Shown piece by piece: positions 13,324 through 28,300 of a DNA stretch of 64,000 nucleotides. This DNA comes from Beaufortia kweichowensis (taxonomy: Eukaryota; Chordata; Actinopteri; Cypriniformes; Gastromyzontidae). Position 1 is the stretch's first letter, and each line of letters begins with the position of its first letter. The stretch covers positions 2,865,501-2,929,500 of the forward strand of contig CM032798.1 of assembly GCA_019155185.1 (NCBI GenBank), given 5' to 3'. Below the pieces are notes generated by a model, which searched no databases, was not told the DNA's origin, and was given only the letters and a program-made list of their open reading frames with translations. The position numbers were made by a program, and so were the translations under genes.

Positions 13324-16300
13324 CTAAGAGCGAGATAAAAGATACTCAAAGTAACATCATAACAGTATTTCATTGGAATTATGGTTTGTGATTTAGCCAC
13401 TTGTGTTTGATTATGATTGTAATTTTAGTAATCCCGTAAAATACCTGCGGTGTTGAGATCGGTATGGGAACTCCTCCGCTGATGGTTCCACGGCGAAGGT
13501 TGGGCTTGCTGGAAGGTTTCCGGCGAATAGTAGCCGTGTGCGGCCCTAAAGGTTCGGGATCCATCAGCAGGCTGACGGTGGACGCCGGCCTCTTGCTTTG
13601 AAACATTTTGCGGTAATTGAGACTCAGGTCGCTGTTGCGAGGAATCGTAGAGGATTTATCAAAATCAGACTGACTGTGGCCATCCTCTCCACCGTGCAGA
13701 GAGATATAGTCATAATCTGAGAGAGAGAGAGAGAGAGACATTTACAATTAGTTAGAAAAAAAAAGAAAATTAAATGTGAAATCAAATGCTGAAATTATAT
13801 ACTCAGAGTTACTGTAAAAACACAATAAACACATGCGTGTCATTTTACACCCTGCTGTGTTGACATCTACTTTTGTTGGATGTACGCATGATGTTTTACA
13901 TGATGAACATGAACATTCCTGTTGTGAATTTTACTGATTTCAAAGTAAAAATTACAAAAAACTATATATAAAATAAAAACACAAAAACATACGAATATAA
14001 AAAATCTGAAAAGCTATAGAAACACCACAATAGTATTAACCCCCCCCACAAAAATGACTCGCACATAAGGACTATATTTAAGGACTGTGCGTTCCAAAAC
14101 AGGCGATATGAGAAAATGGATAACAGATGCGAGCCAATGAAATGCAAGATATTGTATCTCATGAAATACACGCTCAAAACATAGAGATAAAAGTCTTTAA
14201 ACAAGCGCACGCCAGCAACATGACATGGAATCCTCTGCAAAAATGACATTTTATGCTGTTTATTATTTGCATATGAACACAATGAGAGTCAGTCTGTGCA
14301 ATGACATTCAGAAACCTACCATATAGAGGTGGTTCTTTCTTTATCGCTGTAAAAGAACAATAAAGTACATTTAACATAAATACAAAAGGCCCAAAACATG
14401 AACTGGACAGAAATCTAAGTCTGTGACGTGTGCAAGCACATCAGATTTTGTCTTTTACATCACATCAACAATGTGATTACACAAGCCAAATGAACAATCA
14501 AATTAACATGTCTACTAGGCATTGTTGATGTGAAATGTGAAAACGCTACACTAGAAAAGTATAAAACAGGTCTAAATAGGGTTGAATAAAAAAGAAGTAA
14601 TGTGAAGTAGATTCAAAACAAATTGACTGATTTTTAAGAGTAATAAAAAACGTGAGAATACAATAAGCACATGCATTTGCAAGAATGTGTGTAATTACAT
14701 ACTGACCATGTTGTGATGGTATGGTATCTTCGGAGCAGGACGGTGTAGTCGTCTGTGTGCTGTATCCACTGGAGCAGTGGAGGGAATCTCGGCTGGTCCG
14801 AGGAGCGTCCGAGTTAAGCCCGCCTCCCAGAGCAAGAGCCAGCTGCTCTCTGGCCGTCTGTGGCTACAAACACGGGTAACAACCAATCAGAGTTGAGGAA
14901 AAGAATTCACAACATTTATCATTACTTTACATTCATATATATTAATGCACAAGGTGCTTGTAAGGAAGATAATCATACCAAAGTAATCGAACAATTTTCT
15001 GTAATTCATTTAGCAAGAACCACTTCACTTAATTCACATTACAGACTTCTCTAATAGATCATTTTAAGCTTAGATGTGCTATTATGTTTGGCTTGCATAT
15101 ATGTTATACTGTACTTAAGAAATGTAAAATAAAAGCAATAAGTCAAGAGTTATGTCCATCACAAACTCTTAACAGAAGTAAAATAACTATACTGTATCAA
15201 TTTGAATTCATTTCATTCATTTGCTGATCATTTTATGTTCCTGCAGTTCAGCTTGTAAAGTACTGCATTACAGCACAAAGTTTGTAGGCGACACATACTG
15301 ATACATATGTATAGCAAGTCACTTAAAAGTGTCTCCCAAATGCATAATGTAAATGTAATTCAACATTTCTGCACGAGTAATTACCTTTCCTGAAGTGGAC
15401 AGTGTCCTGGATCTTTCCTCATGCCCACTGTACACTTTATGTGGCGGAGGCATGGAGGTGCCGTTCTCTGGGATGTTCTGACCTTGCCGAAGATGACTGT
15501 TAACACCGCTCTGATCCTACAACAAACACAGACTTATTTATTCCATTTAAACATGTACAAACAAAAACTTTATTAAAAATGAACAATTATCATGACGTAG
15601 TCAAAGGTTTTTCAACAAAACAAATGACTGTGAAGGCTGATAGTTCAGGTAAGTCTGTGAGTCTGATCAAGACCGATGTGACATTTAAGTAACAGATAAC
15701 GTACATCTAGCTGGTCATTAATTCAACAAACAAAATAAAACAACAAAACAAATAAATAAATGGACAAAGAATATTGATTACAGGGGAAGAGAAAGAGATG
15801 GCTGGGAGACATGATAAAATAGCACAGATGATGTTTAATAAAATAAAATATTTGTTTTACTTTAATCTTTATCTGTATATATTTTATTACTGTACATAAT
15901 TTTGTGTGCAACTGTCATTCAAAAAATGCATGAAGGACAAGCCATATAAGATGCTTTTCTGTAATGGCCTGCAGAGGGCGCTCTCTGCATTCATGATCTA
16001 CAAACACAACCTCCACACAGACAATGATACAAACCCATTAGAGGGAACTGAGTGTACAAAACTACATGCAACGATAATAACGTCATCGACACTCCATTAA
16101 TTAACACACACACACACACAGCACAACACTGATGCTCACAGTGCTCCTGTGGCGTGGGTGTGGCCCGCGACGGGCGATGCGGGGGATTGTGGGTGAGCTG
16201 CCCTCGCTGAGCGAGCGAGCGCCTTCCTCTCCTCCGGCCAGGAGGAGAGGACTGCGTGAGCGCTGGGAGGTGAAGGTGAGGAATGCAACAAGAAAAATGT

Positions 16301-19300
16301 GGTTAGACGCTAAAAGCGTTTTGGACCTACAAAAGATTTCATTTTCTATTTGTGCCCCTAAAATACTGCATATTTCCATATAGGATGGAAGGGTCTTGGA
16401 ATGACTACAGATTGGTGGCTGAGATGGTGCTGTAATCACTTCTTTGGGTTGTATATGTGTGGTTTTTAGGGACAAATGTTTCAGGTAAGAAAGGAACACA
16501 GGAAGTGGGTGTGTGTGATACCTGTGTTATATCTGGTGGTCGCAGGTGAAGCCCATCCACTGCACTTGATATGGAGTCCAAAGACGGGACGTGACGTACA
16601 GACGTGTAAGTACTAAAGAGAGAGGGAGATCATGAACCCATTATATATGTTGTACATACAATAATTAGCTAGCTTTATATCTGGTATACCAGCTCTTTAC
16701 TCAACTTACCTGCTGATGCTGCTTTTGCGTGATAACGTGTTGCTAGGAGACGCAGGCGGAGTCTGATACGTGTAGCTGTAGTCAGAGCTTTTAAGATCAA
16801 GAATAACCTGCACAGAATGAGAAAGACAGAACGTCAGAGAGAGCGAGACAGAACAAGAATATTCACAACTCCAAACACAACATATAGTACCTGTTCACTA
16901 GCAGGAGGAAGTGTGTTGGGATTGGCCGTCAGATTGCCAAGATCTTCTAGAATGGTCTGTAAGTGAGTGACCTCCCCCAGCATGCTTATCTCCTCATCCT
17001 AAAATGACCAGAAACAGAAGACAAAATAATCATGCAGCCATGAACATTTGGCTCGACAAAATTACTGTTAATAATTTAGCAAACTGAATATTAAACAACA
17101 TGCACTCAACCAATAAACCGTCAGCTTCTACAACTTTAATGTGTTCACATTTCTGTATTACAATCTAGTTGTAAAGGAGGCCACAGTATGTTCAGTTTCT
17201 CACCAGGACGGGTTTGAGCATTGTGACAAATGAGCAGAATCGTCCTCTTTCCTCGATAAGCGCTCGACACGCGGCTCTCTTCTCCGCCTCCTCTAGCACA
17301 GCGTAGCGCGTGTTGACGTCTTGAAGAGCAGAGTCCAACTGCATCCTCATCTCATCTTTACCTACACAAACCAATGAAAAGATCAGAATTGAATTTTGCA
17401 ACTGTATGAAGTTTTCAACCACTAGATGGCAGTACAGCATGCGCTTCAGTGTTTTAAACTACTGCAAAATGATCAGTCTTCAACATTAACAATCAGTCTG
17501 AGAGCTTCTCTGAGCTCATTCCATTGACCAATCAGATTCAGGCATGACGACAGATCTGTGGTTTTGCTCTGGATGGTATCTGCTTGGACATGATCTATAG
17601 TAAGAGTGCACAGGTGGTCTTTATGATGTGCATTCGTTTCATTTCAAGCACAGCTGACACTGAAACATGCCTCGCATCCTGTAGTATCTAGACAGCGTTA
17701 ATACATAGCAACGATTAAACGTTATGGGTTTTTAATGGCCACATCCAAAATTTTAATAAATATTAATTAAAATATCATTCAAACTCTGATTGGATTAGCT
17801 GCAGTTTTAAAGCCAGACACACACTTCAGTGTAAATAAACGACAATAAAATAAAGTGCATTCAAATCAACACATTATTTACTATTTTTAAATCATGAATA
17901 CATAATAAAATTGTTGAATTGTTTGTATATCACCCAAACCTGCTTAGTGACATTAAAAATAGACTGTTGATTACTGCATTCTGTCTTTTCTCCTTTGAGA
18001 TATAATGTTTAATATGCCATTAAGTGTGAAATAATGACTAATCTGAGACATTAGATGTCTGAGAGACAATTAATATTCTTTTTGTTACTCATAGTTTAAG
18101 AAGAGCTTTAAGAGCATGATTACGTGTAATGGGAGAAACGTGGGGTTAAAATGATAATAAGTCTGAAAACCTTGAAGATTTACAATTGTAAATCTTGTAA
18201 ATGTGTTTCATGTGTATGTGGAGGTCTTGCCAGTGTAAGCATCGTAAAAATACACACAGCTACATTTTCAGCATTCCACCGACAGGAGACCATCCTGTGA
18301 CAGCTGTGTGCAAAACGATCACACATCACACAACAACACTACACGTCCCTATTACTACCAATAACCTTAGATTTTAGACCACTTTTGCTTATGATACAAC
18401 GTTCACGTTTGCATGACATCACTGAGTCCAGAAAACAAACAACAGATAAACATACTTCCAAAAAATGAACATTGCACAAACAAAGCAAACAATTACTGAC
18501 CACATCATATTCTTATAACAGTGCACTAAACCGAAACAACCTCTGCAAATCCGTTCAAGTGCTACGTGTGCGTTTTTGAGATTTAAGCAATTCGGGCTCT
18601 TCGTTACGGTTACAAAACTCAATTAAATTCTTTGACCTTCCGGGCATAAACGTAAACCTCAGCCCTTGGGTGCAATGACCTTGTGCTGGAGTGTGTATGA
18701 TGTTAAGACCATTACACCTTTATACGCAGCCTAAAGTAAAGGCATGATATGAATTCAGGTCGGGCAGGAGCAGCTTCAGGATGGGGTCAGTTGAAGTGTA
18801 AAGGGCAAAGGTCAGTAGGTCTGTTGATAAATCCCACGGCTTGTCTGCAAGATAAATGTACAGCTTCATTTGAAGTACGTCATAGGAGCCTGTCTGCTGT
18901 TATAAAAGTCAGAAATGAGAAAAAAAAAAGAGTTTGACTAGGAAGTGGAATAAGGAACAACCTGAGCTGAATGTGAAGAGTTATGGTGTGAGCTATATGG
19001 TATATATGCGTAAAAACAACAGCTTTATTATTTAAAGTGGTAACTGGAGATGAAAATAACCAAAGGCTTTTAGACAGAGATGTGTGTGCCAGAAAGACAT
19101 GCCCTCAGGTCCAGAAACCCCATGTGCTTGGAATATATGATGTCATCGACCTTCTTCATAAACACATCATCGAGGCAGGTGTGGAAGTTTAAAGTTAAAA
19201 TGATCAGATTAAAGAGATCGTTTTCTTCATACCAACTTAAAACAGTCAGTATTAAAATTCTAACGTGCATGTGTTTTAATAATACAATTTAGCTCAATCT

Positions 19301-22300
19301 ACCCCTGCAGAACTCAAAGTAGCACAAATGTGGGATTATAAAGATAAACGTGCACTTCGAGAGGAATCAGGAGTCTAGACGCCATACTCAGAGTCATTCT
19401 CTGCCCATCTGTTTAAGTCGTGGCAGTAAATCAAGCACTGAGACGGGTTTATGAAATCACCTCTGAATCAGAAACATTTATTCCGCTCCATCTGATGAAT
19501 CAGACCCTGTAATACTGACCTCAAGACAAGACACGCATTTTACTCATACAGCGGTACATATAAATCACATAAATCAACATGCTCATAAATATGCATATAC
19601 ATGCACACAACTTGAAAATCTTTCAAGACACAACATGACAAAGACTTCTTTTGGGAAAGATGACATGTCACCGACAGGAAGGACGTGGGAGTTCAGGAGT
19701 CTGTGTGGCCTTGAACTATGAGCTATTTTGGTGACAATAATCTATCAAAAACTGTTTTCCAACATGCAAACTCCTGCAAGAACTCGTACATTAGTCATCA
19801 CGGCTTCTAAAGATGAGTGAAAACATTAAACTACAAATAGATTCTTGCATGGTGCCTCGATTTTTTCTGTATTTTCAGTGTACTAAATCAAACCACCACT
19901 GTTTCAATCTGTTATCTATTTATATGCTGGAATACGCAGCAAGCCGATGTTTCACAAGTCACATATTCTGGTATGGTTGACTAAGCGTTTGGGTAAGAGT
20001 GAATGCAGAATGCAGGAAAGGGAGCACTGACCCCTCGAATAAACGCCCGATGACTTTCCTAACTGCTGCCCACACGCACATAAACAGCAGACTACAGCGA
20101 TCGACACCCACTACAATGATGGGATGCATCTGCATTCTTTACATACAGAGTCTTTCTCCCAGTCCATGTCCTCATGTCTTTGTTCTATCCATGTCTTCAT
20201 TTCCTCAATGCAGAACATATCCACAACTTTTGTTCTATGTTACCATCATGTCATGACACAATTTTAAAGTTATTTAAATGATATTGAAATAATAATCCAA
20301 TTTCCATTAACTGTCGGTTGAAACGAGAGTTGAAAACATGTTTGGGTCTCTTTATAACCTATATTAAATCAATAAGTTATATTTTGCATAAGGAAATAAA
20401 GCATATTAAAGAGTTCACCCAAAAATAAAATGATTTTATTATTTACTCACCCTCATGTCATGTCAAACCTGTATGACTTTCTTTCTTCAGCAGAACACAG
20501 AAGAAGATATTTTGTCAAACGCTGGTTACGACACCCATTCACTTTCATAGTATGGACACAAGGTACAATGGAAATGAATGGGTGCCGGTTACTGGCGTCT
20601 TGCAAAATATCTTCTTTCGTGTTCCACAAAAGAAAGAGTCATATACAGGGTTTAAATGACATATGGGTGAATAAATTATGACATCATTTTTATTTTTGGG
20701 TGAGCTATCCCTTTAAAGCCAATTCATTTTTATTTTGCACTGTGACCTTTTTTCAGCACAAATAAGGACATTTGTCACATTACCATAATGTGCCCAAACA
20801 TTGATGATTCACTTCAGGATAATTGATTTGCAATAACTGTGATAATTTTTAAGAAAGACAATTTATAATTTACTTTATTTTCTCAATGTTTATTGAAGGC
20901 ACAAAACACATTTTACACATCTTACATGCTATACTTTCCATTTTAAAGCATGTCTTTTTGAAAGCTTTCCTAACAGTCAAAATAAAAATGAATAGGTCTA
21001 AAAAGGTAGCTTAACTTTTTTAATTTCTTCTTGCATTTTTGGAATGAAATATGACATGTCGTAAACAACTATTGTGTAATTGACCTCAAAGCAGTTTTTG
21101 TTTAGTTTTGTTGCTGAATATTTAGTCTTTCATTTTCATGCCAAGAGTTTTCAGAGCAATGCCTAATGTTGTTTGTTGTTACCAAGCTGAAAACCTACTT
21201 CAAAGAACCGCATTTCGTTCAGTTTAACTAGGGACAAGATTGTCAAGGATGTTGCCATGACAACAAAAGGTGTGGCGCTATGACAACATGGGGTGTGGTG
21301 CCAACAGAGGCCACGGACCTGTCCTATTGTGTTCACACAAAGAGAGACCTGATGGAGTAACATGAGTGTGTGTGTGTGTAAAGACGATCAGGACTTTTTG
21401 CAACCCACAAAAGATAAATGCAGCACTATGTACCAAAGGTGTTTCCCTTCCATCTTCCTCAATAAATGTCATTCAATGACCTTTACACTTCTGTACATGG
21501 TTCTTACCTTTTTTAACCTTCTTCTGTAGTTTAATCGTGTCGGAGGATTTCTTCTTGATCTCTGCGCGTGCTTTTTTATATTCTACAAAAAAGAGAAAGA
21601 AAACAAACTTGAGTCAATTCTGTAAGAGCAAATGATACGTGATGAAAGGCGGTCATTGTCTGTATTGAGAAAGACGACCATACAAGACTCGCTATGGTGA
21701 AGGTGTAATGAGTGATTTAAAGTCTGTTTTTTGTAATCTATGACATTCTCATCCATAGATACGACTTTAAACCCTTTCCTCAATGAAAGTCTACAATGGT
21801 TTATTCAAATCTGTAACAGAGTATGAGCAAATGTAATGGTGATGCTTGTCTTAGCAAACACCACTAAGTTATTCACACAGCGCTGTCGAGACCTCAGACA
21901 GGCGGTTTGAGGATTGTGTGGGTTTATAGGCATGTTAACTTGGGAACTTCAAGGCAAGTCAGTAATTGAGCGACTAATCTTTTATATGACGTATAATGGT
22001 TTGTTCTTATGAATTAATGATCCATTATGTGCTGTAATAAAAACTGTCTGAGTGACTCCCGCAGAGAAAAGCCATTTAATAATTAACAGCGTTCACCAAA
22101 CACAATGAACAGTGTTGGTCTTGAAGAACGAGAGAGAATGTTTCAATAGCATCTCTGAACTTCAGTAGCACAAATCTTTCTTTAGTATTTCCATATTTAA
22201 TCTGAAACACTCCCAAGTAAAGATTTAAAAGAACTATAAATACTAAACCTTTCAAATCCCGATTATATTACATAGGATAGATTCTGATACCTTTGGCATG

Positions 22301-25300
22301 ATCTTTATCCAACTGACTGGCAACCTTCTTCCATTCCTCAATCTTCAATTCTAAAGGAGTTATTAAGTTATCCATAAGCGCCCTGCAAAACAATCAAACA
22401 CACACCGATTAAACTTGCATAATAAATAATAACCCTCATTAGCAATAAAAATAATCATCTTATGAAAAAGAAAACAGAATTAAAGAGTCTTACGTGGTGA
22501 ACAATTTGAGTTTGTTCTCAATGCTTCTATGTCTCATGCACATCCTGGTCAAAGCAGATCCAATCTCTTTTGTGGCTCCTAAAAGAAAAAAGAAAAGTAA
22601 GAATGGATTCACGTAATTTTTCATAATCTTATGATCTTCCGTTTGGTGCTCATAACCTGAGAAGGGCCGAGAGGAAAAACTACAGTTGCATAACGTCATT
22701 ATCTTCTTTCATTCAATTGTTTCTCTCTCTCTCTTTCTTTAATAAGAGCCTAAATAAGTTTTGTTTCGTAACACACAGACGGCTTGCAGCATGACTCTAT
22801 TCTTTCATAAGAATGTATGAATCAAATGTTCAAAAACTTTTCAACACTAAATGACTGAAATGTAATGTAACATTGCAGAATTCTTGGTGACATTGAGCTT
22901 ATTAGATACTACATTTTGATAAAAGATTAAAAAGACTAAGATGATAAAAAATAAATAAATAACAAGAGCACATATCAAGAAAGACCACACACAAAGCATG
23001 ATGGGATGTGTTAAAGAAGCACATGAAGCATCTCTGTCCTAGTTTACTTTAGTACAGCCCTTATATCAGTGTCAGGGCATTCTGACCCATAATATGGGGC
23101 AGAAACATCTTGACCGAGTATAGTTTTCTTTCAAAACACTAAACTCCTCCAAGAAGAGCCAAAAAGTTCATTTAAAGAAAAAAAATAGGAAGAGAAAGAT
23201 GAGAACTGCAGAAGTGAGGAAAGGATTTATATAAAAGACAATTGTTCCCTTTACTGTCATTATATGTAATGTATTTGAAGGAACAGCTGAAAATGACCGC
23301 TTGTTTTCTTAGAAACCAAAACTGATGGTCCTCATTTGACCTGAAGGCAAAAATCCAGCTGAGAACAACATAAAAAGCTAAGTTTTTCTGGGCAAGTACA
23401 CACGCACAGACGGTAAAACTGGTCTCAGATCAGTGATTAAATCCATTCAATTTTTAACAGTTTAGATAAACGTAGATAAACTTACAAATAAAATACTTTA
23501 AATGACAGAAAGCTGATGAACTGGTTTAAATATGCATAACATCTATTAACCTGCTTAGCCATAAACACAAAATGTTCATTTATCTGATGAGTCAAAGCAC
23601 TAACGTCACAAAACTGCCAATAACATACTTGACTCTGTGAATCACAATGACCAAAATATATTTAATTATTAACATCCGGAATGCACAAACAGGATTGTCT
23701 CGGTATGTTAAACGATATGATACAGTTCTTATTTGACTTTTCTTTAAAGAGGCCAATGTTATTTTGGAGCACAAACACGGTTCTACCCTAGTATGCAAAT
23801 CCCAGGTTTTACCCGGGAGCCACGTGTGTGCATCAAGTTCTCTAAAACCCAGCTCATCTTCCTCTTCAAAACCACAGGAGATCACCCCGACGTGTCAGAT
23901 CATGCACATCGCTGGTCTTTTTGTTTCGGCGTGCGTGATGCGTGATCTTCGCGGCTGCAGATGTTTTGAGGAGAACTCATTTGGCTGGGCAGGTGAGGAG
24001 GACCGTCACACCCAGACGCCTCGGGCTCACTCTTGATGAACCGTGACATTTCACACGAGATTTCTCAACACGCTCTTCACTGCAGGGGGAAGGGGCATTA
24101 AATGTTTTCAAATGTTGCTCGTGTCAATCAGTTGGCGTCTACAAAACAGACGACAGAATTTTCTAACGCTATAATAATAACAGGTATTTGTGTGTAAATC
24201 CTTTTAAAGGCAGGCCGTTCGCCAACAAGCCGGCTGCCAATTTTAAAAAAGTGTGAAGATTGTTATTCTCTGCTTGGAGAGAGCAACAGATCACGTTTAT
24301 TGTGACAATCTGTATATTCTTGCGATTGAACTCTGATACTTTGCCAATTTTCCAGACACATTAAAAGCAACCATTGTTCTTGGCTGAAACACAAAGAGGG
24401 AGCGTTCAATTAATTTCTTAACCACGCTTTACTGTACAGAAGATGAATCTATTAATTGTGGCAACACGTCCAAAACATTATTAAACAATATGCCAATTTT
24501 AAAAAGCATTTAATAATTTCCTGTCCTCTTTCTACAGTCTAAAAATAAACATGTCAAAAAGAACAAAAGAAAGTGAAATTATATTTGACTATCAGGAGGT
24601 TGTATATATACATGGTTAGGGTTAGGTACTATGGTAAAGTGATGACATCATATGGTAAAACCATACCACATTTTTGTTATCTTTAAAAGTAATTTCAACA
24701 GTGAATCACCAGTTATGTCAGTGTGAATAATACACTAACACGATACGATTCAAAAACATTTGCAAAATGTCTGCCTCAAGCTAACCCCAAATGAAACTAC
24801 ACTAATGTGACTGAAAACCTAAAAAACACGCAAAACGCAATGTGAGAACCTGAGAATCAGATGCAAAACAAGCCTCTAAGAAATCAGATTAAAACATTCA
24901 AGCGCACGTTCGCATCTACCACGTCTAATACAAAAAGGTTCCTCGATGTTCGTGCCAATATGATGTATGATCCCCATTAAACCTCTTAATCACACAAAGC
25001 CGGTCTTTATCACCGACGGGGAGACTGTACGTTTCAGTGTTTCCGTCAGCGCTTAAATACTTTCCACTCGGCTGTGCCGTTAGAAGAGTCCATAATTCAG
25101 CATAAGTCTTTTCACACAACGTCCAAAAAAACAACAAGCACCTAGCTTACCGCCTCCTCACCTTAAACGGTCAAAACAGTGTTTGCTCAAGAGCCATAAA
25201 CTTTTCCACGTTTTCTTCAATGGAAAAGCTTTTCCTTTGCCACAATTTAATTTCCCTGCACGTAAGCTGTGTGTATGAAGAGAGCCAAAGAGGACAGAAA

Positions 25301-28300
25301 GCTCATTTGTGTTTCATTCTCAGGTTTTCTATAGACTTTCTCTGACCACAGGTCCGTCACAATATATTCATTCAGAAGGGGACCTTAGTTAACAAGCGCT
25401 GTCTGTGATATGATGCTTAACGGAGGTCGTTCCGTGGACAAAAGTGGTCATTCATGTACACGGCACACCTTGGTCTCACACCAAAATGCAAAAGAGCGCA
25501 GGTGTCCCGAGATGTAATTTTTAAAAGCAAAACTATTTTTAACTTGATGTGGCACATTTTAAAGACGCCATAAAAGCAAATCAGATGGTGCATGAGTTTA
25601 AGTTCATGCACCATCTATACATTTATTCAAAGCAATTTACACAAAGGTATACATTTTTATTAGTATTCGTCTTGCCTTGGAATCGAACCCACAATCTAAC
25701 ACAATGCTCTTCCAGCTGAGCTACAGTACTTTTAAAAGTACACAAATTTTAATATCACTGTCTTACATAATATCATTCTCAAACCATAAGGTTGCATCAG
25801 AATCTTAACTGTTCACACTTTACTGCTGGAGGTCATAAAAAAATAAGTCATTTTTAACTTTTATGTGTTCACATAATGCTGATTTACTCCAAAAAGTTCA
25901 CTTTAACCAAACCTACATAGAAAAGAAGCTATTTCACTGTACTGACATCATCCAGAGAACACCCGAGGGCTACGCTTGGTGGGCTCCCAACTGGTCTAAG
26001 ACTAGTTAAGTTTTAAAAAATTATCTTTGAGAATGCCCTGAACTTTAATAACCCCACATAAGGAAATGAAACATTAAGAGATCCCTAACGAAACAGCTTA
26101 AGGAGCCCTGCAAGCAAATCAGATTAGCATAAAGTGAACTGTATTACATGAGCATCATAAGTGAAACTGTTGTTTGCTGTAATGCATGTACACAATTGCA
26201 AACTTATATTATCTGTGCTTTACATTTCAACAATTCCCTCTTTAAGAAATGTATGCATTCTCACTCTTTAAAGCTACAGTTTGTGAACAGCACTGGGCTC
26301 ACAATCATGAAATCGAATGAAGATGCAGTAGAAGAAAAAGCTCTTGACTGAATAAGGAAGCCTTGTCAATGAAGACTGACCCTCCAGAACACGTCAGCAC
26401 AATCTCCTGCTGTCCTGCGCACGCTTCAGCTTCATTCAGGTCATGTGTGCCCTTCAGAGAGATAATGAATTCCAAACCTCCTCAAGAAAGTATATGGATG
26501 AACGCACAACTCTGGTGACAAAGATGATGTTCACGTGCACAATAGACCAGTACCTAAACTGTAAGGGCTATACTTTCCCTCCAAAAACATAAAACAAAAC
26601 TCTATTCAAATGATTTTCCTAGTGACATCATACCGCAAGCCTAATTGCACCCAAGAGTCACTAAACCTTTCAAACGTGGCTACTGTTTTTCTGTCGCTTT
26701 ACAATTCAAGCCAAAAATAGTAGGGGTGATGGGGGTTTGCTGTGCGTTTCAAAAGGAAATGGTCTTCGTTTGCTGAAGGGTTAGGAAACTCTCATAAACC
26801 ACATCTGGGGACAAACTTCCTCTTCAACATGACTTTAAAAGATCTGTCACGGCATTCCAAGGCATCGCCAGTCCTTCCTGACCTTAAGGCGTTGTCTATA
26901 TCATCCTTCCTTCAACGCAAATGCATGCATCCAAAAATGAAACACATAAAACAGACAAAAACTTGATGAAGGCGTTTCTTATGTTAGTATGTTGCTAATC
27001 TACTAAAGCAAAACTTTAAAATACACACAGAATACAAATTTTGACTATGGAGCAAAACATATTAACCAAACAATTAAACTACTCCTACAACTACAACCTT
27101 AGGCAATTCATAACTATTTTACATTGCGGCTATTCATATGAATTTGTATGATCTCACTCATTCCATTTATTGTGATCTGACGTAAAAGAGGCAGAGTTTG
27201 ATCATTTCTTATTATCTGATAATCATATGTTTTTGTGTAGTTTCATATTGTACATTCATAAGTATTAGCCACCTCACAAATAATTACAAATTCCTGTGAG
27301 ATCAAGCTGGAAGAAAGTGCTACCTAGTCTTTATGTTGGATGAATTACAGTATTTATCTAGATAGATAGGTCACTAGGGTTTGGAACAGAGCTTAAGATT
27401 TTGAATAGACATACATGCACATTCTTGTCCACTGAATCTTATTTTCCAAAATGATACAGGCTATGTTATTCATGACACAGTTTAGACTCTTCCCACATGG
27501 ACAACGTTCAGGAGTCACAGAAGTAATCAAAATCTTACAACTGAACACTATCATTCAACAAATCTGAAAATAACTTGGGTTGGCACAGTCTGCCAGGAAG
27601 GTTTAGAGGCACATCATCATACTGGTAAACTGAGAGTCGGCTACTCCTTCCAACTTCATGCTACAAAAGGTCATTTTTGTTTTGTGAGTTAGATCATGTT
27701 GTAGGAAGGCTGACACAGTCAAACTCATTGAATTTCACAGGTCACCTGATAAGAGACGACAGGTTTGGAAATAAATGTTGCAACTGAACTGAATAATGTT
27801 AAAAAATGCATGAGTTACAAAAACGACAACATAAAAGTTATTCATTTGAACTGGCTGTAGTGTGACACTGACTTGTTAAAAAAAAGAGGATGTTTTCTGT
27901 TGGATCACAGGGTTGGGTTTGTACCACTTGGTTCCCTTCTCCATGTGAGTCATGGGGGCCCACATAACCACAAGCCTCAGGAGATAAAAGCTCCAGGCGC
28001 TTTATGTTCCAGATGATCACTGGGTCATGTGAGTTCAAAATGTTCACCACCCAAATGCCCTCAAGCACACAGCAAAGCAGACGCAAATAAAACATTTTGG
28101 TGGGACTTGACACAACATTTCATAGCGACAGTATACAGTGATATTCATCAAGAAATTCCTCTACAAGCAGATGATCTGTAAACACAGATCATCTAACATC
28201 TGGGTTTGGTTTTGACACGTGTCTTTAAAAAGAAGAAGTGTACCACTGTGGTAAAACATGACATAACAGCTTCAGGTTCTAGAATAGACTTTGCATGGTG

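Noticed and set aside
25679..25726. Possible tRNA gene
   Set aside because: A and B boxes are present, but the anticodon arm and acceptor stem are not intact and a SINE tail follows.
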